DNA of 18,426 bases. Origin: Trichomonas tenax. Taxonomy: Eukaryota; Parabasalia; Trichomonadida; Trichomonadidae. Numbering within the stretch: position 1 is the first letter of the stretch; the number at the start of each line of letters is the position of its first letter. Location: positions 1-18,426 of the forward strand of contig JALKBU010001013.1 of assembly GCA_023091735.1 (NCBI GenBank), read 5' to 3'. Below are positions 7,880 through 15,820 of the stretch, in pieces. Both the position numbers and the translations under genes were made by a program. The notes beneath the pieces are model-generated. The model saw only the letters and a program-made list of their open reading frames with translations. It was not told the DNA's origin and did not search any database.

Positions 7880-9367
7880 ATCTGTAATACTGCTGAAGTG
7901 CTTTATTGTTTATATTTTTTATGGTTTTTCATATCTTGAAAATTAAATGCATAATCATAGATTTATCTTTTAGAAATATACTCACACAGTTAATTAAATA
8001 TTGATCCTATAGTTTTATTTGCTTGTATAATGAGTTTCATTTGATATCGAAATTTATTTTGATTCATAAATCAATAATAAGCACTGGCACTTAGAGATAG
8101 ATTAAAACACATCAATGGTATTGCATTTATAATAACAGAATTTGTTATTAACGAGAATGAAAATCATATTGATGATTTCCATAATTTATTATTTCGAGAA
8201 CACTACTTTATGACCTGAATTAGATATAACACTCAATTGTACATCTATGATATCATTAATAGATAGCGAATCATTATTTTAGTATTATTTGCAAGAATTT
8301 CATCATGTTTTCATGAATTTAATCGTCTGAACTTTATGGAAATGATTAATTTCAATAGTGCAACGAAATGTAATGAGATGAAAAGGAAAAATGTCATGTT
8401 TCTGTCTAAATTTTTATTCAATCGACAATATATCAAAATCAATGCACAAAACATAGTCACAATTAATGAGAAAGAAGAATATATAATAATTTCATTGAGC
8501 TGTCCTCTCAAGTTCAATGTCATCAGATGAACAAATTAAATAGATTTATTTTCTTTTCATACTTTGTCAACTGCTAAGAAAATAGACAAGGAATCCAGCT
8601 ATCATATTAAATTACAAAACACATTGAAATTGTAGAAATTTTAGTCATAATTTGTTAAATAAATCAGTGATTTAACATATACTATTGAATGTCTACCCAT
8701 GAACAAAATTTCGTTTAAAAAGAAATTTGAAAATAAATTGTCACAATTCATTGACCAAATTTCAGCACAATGGGAGTAGATTCTAAATAACAAATAAAAG
8801 GTGGTGGTTGATCAACGAATTTTAGAGAAAAATGAAATTCATTAAAATTTGGATATAGAAATATATGCAGTTCCTAAGTATATAAAATTTGGAGAAATAA
8901 AAATTGACGCGTGATTTTTCGAACAATCAATTTTTAGATAGCGCATAATTAGGGATATATAAAAATCCCCAAAAAGTGGATAATTGTTTAGTAAATTTTT
9001 GAGAAAAAGTGATTTTTTTAAGGATTAATTAAACTTAAAATTCCAATTTCAAATATATAAAAATGAGCAAAAATAATTCTCTCTTTCAATTATTTGCAAC
9101 TGCGAATTGAAAATTGAAAATATAACGTACAAACAATAATGCAATCTCGAAATGCTTATAACTATTAAAAATAATTTTTCAAAATCAATTCAATTTTTGA
9201 ATGAAGAAAAATTTAGATATGACATTATTAATATAGCTTAAAATAATGATAAAATTATTGAAAGGCTATTCAAAAATTCAATTGAAAAAGCGAAAAGTTA
9301 TATATTACCTATGCATAGATAATCAACTTGTTATCAAAAAAATTTATCTTATTCAATAGGTTTTTAG
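7880..9367. other. Long AT-rich intergenic region
   Basis: About 1.5 kb with no supported gene. Short frames at 8311-8523 (-) and 8336-8530 (+) overlap each other and have the Ile/Asn/Lys-rich composition of random AT-rich DNA. I saw no RNA gene and no clear repeat. Confidence 0.6.
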
Positions 9368-9374
9368 TCAACTG
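9366..9374 (+). promoter_or_regulatory. Initiator-like element of the TMEM62-like gene
   Basis: TAGTCAACT lies with its TCA at 9368-9370, 15 nt before the ATG at 9385. Distance and TCA core fit the trichomonad initiator; the rest of the consensus is poorly matched. Confidence 0.35.
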
Positions 9375-9384
9375 AAAGGTAAAA

Positions 9385-11265
9385 ATGTCCAAAGGCCGCA
9401 AATACTTTATCTTAGTGGACTACTTTCTGTGGCTGACCCTTTACTTCCTCTATAGGTTCTGGCTGTGGATGTATCCTTGGAAGCGGAATTACAAGAAGAT
9501 GAAATCGTCTACTGAAGGGAAGATCAACAAAGACGAAATACCGACGTTCGTCCCTCATATCACCGATTTACACCTTGTCAGGACTCAACCGGACGAAGAA
9601 GCTCATATCGCAAGATTATTCGATATTATCATCGAAAAATTCAAACCTGAATACGTATTTGTTACAGGTGACATGGTCGATGGACGAAAAGATGCATCAA
9701 AATTCTCAGAATATGGACAATACGAAGAAAATTGGGAATCTTTTAACGCCATCCTTCAGAAGTACTCTAATATCAAATTTATAACCGCTGCAGGCAACCA
9801 CGATGATATTCGTTGCAATGAACTCGGTGGCGAAGACCATCTTTTTGTAAAGTTCTGTCGAGGCGGGAATCCCGAAAACTATGTAACACAGACATTCCAC
9901 TTAGACACATCGCGTGGCAAGGTCCGCATTGTCACATTCAATCAGAGCACTTTCCCTTTCCCTCCAAATCCACTTGGAATTTTTACTGACATTCCCGAAG
10001 AATCTCTCGACAAACTCGATAAAGTTCTCAAAGAGGAGGACGGTTCTTACTTCACTATCATGATAACACATTATCCTGCCGATTCAATTATAAATTACAA
10101 ACACTACGAAGAAGTCGTCAGAAAACACCACAAAATCAGGTTCCAACTCGTTGGACACTACCACTGCGAGTATCCTTTCTATCACTATATAAGTGACGGA
10201 ATTGTCGAATCTATTGGAACTGTACCGGAAAACGGCAGTGGGTACATTCAGGTTGTGTCCATAGATAATGGAATATCTGTGATCACGCCTGTCGACTTAC
10301 TTGGCGAAAGTGATTATTTTGCGATAACAAATCCTCCACCAGCAGAACAATTCTCATCAGAAAATTACTACGTTCCGAACGACTTCCGCATACGTGTTGC
10401 GGTATGGTCGAAAGAACCAAGAATTATTACAGCTTTCGTCGATGGTTTACAAGTCGGTGTTTTGGAGAAAGATTGCGAAACAGATGCATGCGTTATATAC
10501 GGAATCAACGCTCACGCGGAGAACGGCAAACACCCGTTGATGCTGTGCGGCGATGTCTCTAAAACGATCGAGTTTTGGGTCGGTCCAGAGAACGAAGACG
10601 TTACAAGTTACGGAATGGGATATTACATGCGTGTTTGGCCTATGGCGATCTGCGCATTATTCTTCAATTTCATGATGATTGGGCTCTCTATATTACCATT
10701 CGTCTTAAATTGGATTCCAGCGACGAAGAAATTGATGCAAGATTATCAGAGTTGGATGTTCGATGGCGGAAAGATGACGGACAATAAAATAGCTGATTGG
10801 TTCATCGCTTTGTTTGCGGGACCTCTCTATTTCATGTGGAGGTTCTCGCAGTGTTCTACGAGGATGATAATCAATGTTTTGACTGTCCATTTCTTGCATT
10901 ATTTGACTCCTTTCTTCTTCTATTTCGGAAAAACGACTTTCGCCGTTTTCTTCTGGGGAACAATCACGAAACACAGAATATACTTCGATCTCTCTGCAAT
11001 GATGAGTGAGTCGATCCACATCATGAGTTTGTCGTATCCATACTACTTCGTTGCCAGTGCTGTTGGTTCTGGACTCGACAAATCACCTCCGATATATTTC
11101 CTCGTTTGCTTCGGAATGCTCGCGATAGCTGGCGCTTTGTGGGGAATTTGGGTTATGGCGAGTATGGCTGGCGGATGTTTGAGCTTCTTCACATCTCCAA
11201 TTTTGTTTTCTTGGACAATTCACATAGGAATATTAATTGCTGATCTTGTTCAAGCTTTCTCTTAA
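9385..11265 (+). CDS. TMEM62-like membrane metallophosphoesterase
   Basis: A 626-residue protein with a calcineurin-like phosphoesterase domain at about 55-300. The metal-ligand motifs appear in order: DLH at 61-63, GDMVDGR at 95-101 (Asp96), GNHD at 137-140, a TH at 228-229 and GHYH at 257-260. A hydrophobic segment at about 10-32 precedes it. A beta-rich region (about 330-400) follows, and then about five or six hydrophobic segments (about 416-442, 469-487, 500-525, 568-598, 604-622). N-terminal anchor, phosphoesterase, Ig-like region and C-terminal membrane bundle is the order known for TMEM62. The substrate of that family is poorly defined, so none is proposed. The ATG at 9385 has an initiator-like TCA 15 nt upstream. 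The stop is TAA within TAAATAAA. Likely an endomembrane or surface protein. Confidence 0.88.
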   Translation: MSKGRKYFILVDYFLWLTLYFLYRFWLWMYPWKRNYKKMKSSTEGKINKDEIPTFVPHITDLHLVRTQPDEEAHIARLFDIIIEKFKPEYVFVTGDMVDGRKDASKFSEYGQYEENWESFNAILQKYSNIKFITAAGNHDDIRCNELGGEDHLFVKFCRGGNPENYVTQTFHLDTSRGKVRIVTFNQSTFPFPPNPLGIFTDIPEESLDKLDKVLKEEDGSYFTIMITHYPADSIINYKHYEEVVRKHHKIRFQLVGHYHCEYPFYHYISDGIVESIGTVPENGSGYIQVVSIDNGISVITPVDLLGESDYFAITNPPPAEQFSSENYYVPNDFRIRVAVWSKEPRIITAFVDGLQVGVLEKDCETDACVIYGINAHAENGKHPLMLCGDVSKTIEFWVGPENEDVTSYGMGYYMRVWPMAICALFFNFMMIGLSILPFVLNWIPATKKLMQDYQSWMFDGGKMTDNKIADWFIALFAGPLYFMWRFSQCSTRMIINVLTVHFLHYLTPFFFYFGKTTFAVFFWGTITKHRIYFDLSAMMSESIHIMSLSYPYYFVASAVGSGLDKSPPIYFLVCFGMLAIAGALWGIWVMASMAGGCLSFFTSPILFSWTIHIGILIADLVQAFS

Positions 11266-11270
11266 ATAAA
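11263..11270 (+). terminator. Poly(A) signal TAAATAAA overlapping the stop codon
   Basis: The TAA stop of the TMEM62-like gene is the first three bases of TAAA, immediately followed by a second TAAA. UAAA overlapping or just after the stop is the known trichomonad 3'-end signal. Confidence 0.5.
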
Positions 11271-11677
11271 TGTTATAGAATCTTTCTATGTATAAGAAAT
11301 CCTTTATGTTTTTTATTCATTTCACTATTTTTTATAAATATATTTGATCAAAAATATTATTTCATTTTTAGGATCTCTAATATATGAATTTTGATTCTTT
11401 ATAACAATTTGTATTAATGTTATATGACCTATGTTTTCATTTTCACAAAATATTTTTTATCAAAAAAACATTTCTTTTCTAAGTATTATAATATATGAAT
11501 TTTGCTTCTCTTAATCTATTTATTCACATGCATAATACTTATATCTTAAAATACAAGAAAAATATAGTTGATAAAACGTTTATTTGTGTTTTTAAGACTA
11601 AACATATATAAAGTTTTATTTCTCGAGTTATTGAAGGTGATTTGATTATTAACTAATTAAACAAACATTTAATTATA
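11271..11677. other. Convergent intergenic spacer with diverged direct repeat
   Basis: This 407-bp spacer separates two convergent 3' ends. About 60 bp near 11342-11402 recurs at about 11455-11517; the shared core TAATATATGAATTTTG starts at 11378 and again at 11489, 111 bp apart. The kinase side has a TAAA about 10 nt after its stop. No gene is seen. Confidence 0.5.
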
Positions 11678-12997
11678 TCAATTATCAGAAAGTTCAAAAT
11701 GTTCTTCAACAACATATGAAAATCCATTAAATACATTATCAGATCCAAGCATAGGTGTCGCAGCACTGTCAAGCGGCTGTTCTTTGGTGAATTGTGTGTC
11801 AAAATATTCTGTAGAAATGTATTCTCTTGCAATTGGGATGAATGATGGTGTGTACTTCTTTACTAGAATCTCTTCACGCGTCAATCCACCAAAAAATGGA
11901 TGATTTTCTAAATCTTTGTATGTTTTTCGCAAATTTGGATTTTTGACTAAGAAATTATTTAGGAAATCTATAGTTGACGGTTCTGCACTGTCTGGATACG
12001 GTGGATCTGCATATTTAATCTTAGACATCATCGAATCACGCTTTTCTGAATAAAAAGGAGTTGTTCCGAACAAAAGTTGGTAAATTATGATTCCGTAGGC
12101 CCACCAATCTACAGGATACGAATATGGATGATTTAAAATGATTTCTGGAGCCATAAATTCAGCAGTTCCACAAAAAGTAGATGTGCAGTTAGTTTCAGAT
12201 ATATCTTTCGCCAAACCAAAGTCTGTCAGCTTTAAATGCCCATCTTGCGCAATCAAAACGTTCTCAGGCTTCAAATCTCTAAAAACAACGCCAATTGAGT
12301 GAATATGCTCAATGGCAATAGCTAATTCTATCACGTATATCCTTATATCTTGCATCGGAATCTCTTTCTTTCTATTCAATAAGCCGATCATATCTCCTCC
12401 AGGAACGTATTCGAGACCGATATAAAACTTGCTTGCAGTCTGCCACGCGAAGCAGAGGCTGACAATAAACTGGTGCTTTGCTTTCGCTAAGATGTTTCTT
12501 TCACTGAGAATTGTGTGAATTTGGTGACCTTTCACTAATCTTTCCTTCTTCACTGTCTTAAGTGCGAAGTATTCGTTAGTTTGCTTGTTTTTGACCAACA
12601 TAACCTTTCCATAGAAACCTCTTCCGACAACAGCGATAACATCGAAAGAAGCCATCGATAGCCTCGAAGATTCGAAAGCAACGGATCTCAAAGCCATCAG
12701 CCAATTGGCCAGCGTCGTGTAATCAGGTGCTGTCAAACAAATTGGCCGAGTATCAGGCAATTTTATTTCTAAATATGGCGTTTTCGAGTCAGAGTTTAAC
12801 CTAATTCTCGCATCAGTCGTAATAATGTAATGGTGCTTGATTTTGTCTGTTTTGTCGTCTTTTCGAATGAACAAATCCGTTTGATGTAGTTCTACGTAAT
12901 ACTCGGACCATAGACCTAAAAGCTTGCCCTTCTTCTTCAGCCATCCGGCGATATTTACGGATGTTGACTCAGCAGGAGGGTTAGAATTCGACGAAAT
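11678..12997 (-). CDS. AGC protein kinase with N-terminal PH domain (Akt-like), no in-frame ATG start
   Basis: Numbering from a putative ATT start gives 439 residues. A PH domain spans about 17-111, opening GWLKKKGKLLGLWSEYYVEL and closing with a conserved Trp helix (NWLMALR). The kinase domain follows: GRGFYG 125-130, ALK Lys147, Glu166, RDLKPEN with Asp241, DFG 259-261, and activation loop TSTFCGTAEFMAPE. The C-tail has a turn-motif-like TP and an FNGFSY hydrophobic motif (FxxFSY), as in Akt/S6K kinases. Everything needed for catalysis and phosphoinositide-dependent activation is present. However, between the upstream stop (13027-13025) and the PH core there is no in-frame ATG. ATT at 12997-12995, preceded by TTTTTCAAAAA, is where a start would be expected. 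Downstream ATGs would remove most of the PH domain. Point mutation, sequencing error, a missed 5' exon or non-AUG initiation are all possible. Confidence 0.85.
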   Translation of the reverse strand: MSSNSNPPAESTSVNIAGWLKKKGKLLGLWSEYYVELHQTDLFIRKDDKTDKIKHHYIITTDARIRLNSDSKTPYLEIKLPDTRPICLTAPDYTTLANWLMALRSVAFESSRLSMASFDVIAVVGRGFYGKVMLVKNKQTNEYFALKTVKKERLVKGHQIHTILSERNILAKAKHQFIVSLCFAWQTASKFYIGLEYVPGGDMIGLLNRKKEIPMQDIRIYVIELAIAIEHIHSIGVVFRDLKPENVLIAQDGHLKLTDFGLAKDISETNCTSTFCGTAEFMAPEIILNHPYSYPVDWWAYGIIIYQLLFGTTPFYSEKRDSMMSKIKYADPPYPDSAEPSTIDFLNNFLVKNPNLRKTYKDLENHPFFGGLTREEILVKKYTPSFIPIAREYISTEYFDTQFTKEQPLDSAATPMLGSDNVFNGFSYVVEEHFELSDN

Positions 12998-13269
12998 TTT
13001 TTGAAAAAGATTTGAGGTTAATTTTTATTTAGATGTTTATTGATTTTGTTTTTTCACTTTTTCTCTTCATGTGGTTGATTTTTGTTCGTTTTTGTTTAAT
13101 TATTGCTATATACTCTTTATTGTCTATACATATATTTGGATAAAAGGAGTCCCTCACATTTCTAGAAAAGTGACGATTATACATATCAGATTTCCAAATT
13201 TACATGGCAGGATCTGACATGTAAAGTAAAATATAGAGTTACTTGATTGATGCCACCCATTGAAATTTC
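12998..13269. other. Divergent spacer with inverted TTTACATG motif pair
   Basis: Spacer between the AGC kinase and the ubiquitin-like pseudogene. TTTACATGGCAG at 13199-13210 and its inverted partner TGACATGTAAA at 13215-13225 form a small hairpin of the dispersed motif. The only TCA elements before the kinase frame are at 13015-13013 and 13004-13002 (minus strand). Confidence 0.5.
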
Positions 13270-14213
13270 ATGCAATATCGGCTTACCCAAGACACAGGTG
13301 CGCTTTTAGTATTCCGTAGTCTAAACGTTGACTTCGGAAACCATTATACAAGAAATGCAAAAACCGTCGAATTCTTAAGTGCCATCAACAAAATAGCCCA
13401 AATTATCAATGCAAAATAGCATGAACCAGAGCCCATAAAGATAAACGTGAAGACTTTAACAGGGAAGCTTATTGAAATTTCAACCGAGAAGGATGCCTAT
13501 ATTAAAGATTTCAAAGACATTATCTTTAATTTGGAAAATACACTACCTTGTCAACAACAATTAATTTATAGTGGTAAGCAATTAGAAGATGAGAAAACGC
13601 TCAGAGACTATGGCATCACTAATGATTCAAGTTTAATGCTTGTTTTAATGCTTAGAAGAGGTAAACCAGTCATCTATTTGTATCCACAGAATGAAATAGA
13701 TGTCAAAGTTGGTGTCACGATCAAAGATGACGATTTCTCATTTGTTTACCTTCCTTTCGATAGCGAGAACGAGTGGAGTGTTCGTGCATACCCAGGAGGA
13801 AAAATCGTCCACAAAGGAAAGAGCCTTAAGTACCTCTTCTGGGAAACTCTCTTCTATCCAAAACTCGACATGAGCAAAGGATTTGTCGTTTGCGGAGACA
13901 ATATCGTCGAATTCTCGAGAAGATTCTCCCAAAGTTCAGTCTTACGAGCGAAGAGATCTGCGACTTCGTCACATATTGGGGACCACAGCTCGTTAATCAC
14001 AAACACGTTTTGATCTCATTCCAATTTTCTAACTTCGACGACATTTGCCTACTGTCTGTTAGTCCAAAGCCAGACAATGTCATCAGAGTCTTCTTCGCGG
14101 CACAGCCAATTCCTTCAACAATCGAGACCGAGCCACAGTCCATTCCAGAGTACAAACGAAGTGGCTTCACTGTTGTTGAATGGGGCAGCACACTGATCAA
14201 CCACAAATTATGA
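13270..14213 (+). pseudogene. Ubiquitin-like domain fused to a bacterial-type KPVIYLYP domain, broken
   Basis: One frame runs from ATG 13270. It encodes 49 residues (MQYRLTQDTGALLVFRSLN onward), a TAG at 13417-13419, then INVKTLTGK, a ubiquitin-like domain (about codons 56-131) ending RRG rather than [11 protein letters not shown] follows at codons 132-139 and YLFWE at about 188. The frame then shifts by one base near 13912-13914: EF is followed by [11 protein letters not shown] in another frame, and continues to a TGA at 14211-14213 with GFTVVEWGSTL near the end. KPVIYLYP...YLFWE...GFTVVEWG is a domain I associate with bacterial hypothetical proteins. The N-terminal part and the ubiquitin part share a frame and are only 15 nt apart, so they look like one former protein. 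With one nonsense codon and one frameshift, it is called a pseudogene unless resequencing corrects both. Confidence 0.8.
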
Positions 14214-14324
14214 ATTCATTCATTCAATCATGAATATACTCACATCGAAGTAAACATATTTTTATATCTAATTTCAAAGAATTATATTTTTATAGAAGAA
14301 GAAATCACGCAACCACAACATTGT

Positions 14325-15188
14325 TTATACAGAGTGTAGATGAATCATTGCAAATGTTATTAAAGCAATACAAATGACTTCGAAATTCCACTTCGGCTTT
14401 CCTGGAATTGCAAAACTAATGAAAACACAAACGATAGATCCAGCGATGACAAAGAAGAGAACCCACTGCAAAATGGATTCGAAAGACAATGAAATACAAA
14501 TGACAATCAATACAAGAGTTGCTAAAGCAGTGCCAATGACTTCGATATCCCATTTTCCATCTTTAGGGATTGTGTGAGGAATAACGAGTTCAAATGTTTC
14601 AATGAAACCAAAAAGATTCAAAACACCAGTGAACATTGTCGCAAGAGAGAAAACAACGCCAATCGTTCCTCCAAAATCTGGGCCAAGGGATCTCGATATC
14701 AAATAGTAAACACCACCACCCTTGATTCTTCAGCTAGTCACAATTGCTGACAAATTGAGGGCAGTGAATATTGTAGCAAGAGAGGAAACAATGATCATCA
14801 CGTATGTCAATAATAGACCGCAGTTTCCCACGATCCATCCTAATCTTAAGTAATAGGCGACTGAAATAATGTTAAGAACGCATCTAATGAAAACACCATC
14901 AAACATTCCAAGATCTGCTCCTTGTTTGACTTCTGTGTTATCTGACTCAGGAATGAGTGACTTGTCGACTTTGTTTGTTCTTATGTCGACGGGTGAATTC
15001 CTTTTGATTCCAAATGACCTATAAAAGACTGTTAAAGGGATATTCTCGCACGTATCAATGGAAGAAGGTATAGCTAGACTCTCTAGTTCAACAGCAGGAT
15101 GCTCGTCAATCTGCGAATCCAATGTTTTTTTTTTTTTTGAAAGAAATGGCCTGAACAATCAAGTTATCAAAAAATATTGATTGATCAT
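14325..15188 (-). pseudogene. Truncated SLC12-type cation-chloride cotransporter relic
   Basis: The frame opens at ATG 15188 and is broken by TGA at 15161-15159 and again at 14732-14730. Across the second stop the reading is continuous: LSAIVTS, stop, RIKGGGVYYLISRSLGP. This is the conserved TM2-TM3 region of SLC12 (KCC/NKCC) transporters, where the stop replaces an expected Gly (GGA to TGA is one change). Before it, LGMFDGVFIRCVLNI and YYLRLGWIVGNCG match TM1. Later hydrophobic stretches cover about two or three more helices, then the frame ends with TAA inside TAAA after about 277 codons. Family members are near 900-1000 residues, so most of the transporter is gone. A T14 run (15125-15138) lies in the N-terminal coding part. 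Confidence 0.85.
14337..14558 (-). repeat. Internal duplicated segment in the SLC12 relic
   Basis: About 60 bp at 14497-14558 recurs, diverged, at 14337-14396, in the same orientation. At protein level KWDIEVIGTALATLV and PKWNFEVICIALITF correspond. The second copy occupies the position where the family's sequence after the PGKPKW motif should continue, so the truncated 3' end may come from an intragenic recombination. Confidence 0.55.
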
Positions 15189-15820
15189 ATTTGTGAAGAT
15201 TTGCGATCGATCTGAAATATATTGATACTCCCTATACACAGTGCAATAACAAAGACTCCGAAATATTGAAGATGTTGATCGTTGCAGTCAAAAAATAAGA
15301 GTATAAAAAATTTCAAGTTAAGCAAGATTATGAATTTTTGATATCTGCATTTCAATGATGATGGTTGAATAAATTTAGACAAAAAAGGTGAATTGGTATT
15401 TTGATCCTTCTGTTGAATCCTCCGACATTCTACAGTGGACAAGACTCTCAAAAAATCCTTAAATTATTGAATATCAAAATCGTTCATTTAGCGTTGATTT
15501 CATTACCATTCCGTAGATTATTTGGACTATATTACGTTGTATGTAATGAAATTTCGTAAAATTCATTCTTGCCTTCTCAAGGTTGAGTGATTACAATTTG
15601 TCATGTAATCAAAATTTCTCTATTACAAAACACAATTTTTCTCAATTTTTACACGACAAAATATAGCTTTACACGTCATAAATTCTGTCAAAATGCATAC
15701 TTTACATGACAAAAACATTTTTTAACGAATCAAAACTTTGGAATTAGTGGACTAAAAAAGTAGAGTAAAAAGTGGTATAGTTAACTTATGATATATCTTT
15801 TGTTTTTAAAAAGCTAGAAC
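15189..15820. other. Intergenic spacer with dispersed TTTACAYG motifs
   Basis: No supported gene; a frame at 15185-15451 (-) starts with TTG and resembles nothing I know. At 15600-15711 five motif copies cluster: inverted TGTCATGTAAT at 15600, ATTACAAAACA at 15622, TTTACACGACA at 15648, TTTACACGTCA at 15668 and TTTACATGACA at 15701. The same family forms the array at 5081-5180. Confidence 0.55.

Noticed and set aside
8311..8530. Overlapping short frames on both strands
   Set aside because: They are mutual shadows with AT-driven composition and no motif.
12984..13026. A spliceosomal 3' splice site (CTAAC-like, 12984 region) that could supply a missing first exon for the AGC kinase
   Set aside because: The spacing from CTAAC to the next AG does not match the compact trichomonad branch/3' site, and no GTATGT-type donor after an ATG was seen upstream.
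15185..15451. 88-codon minus-strand frame upstream of the SLC12 relic
   Set aside because: TTG start, no similarity recognised, and not in a continuous frame with the transporter.
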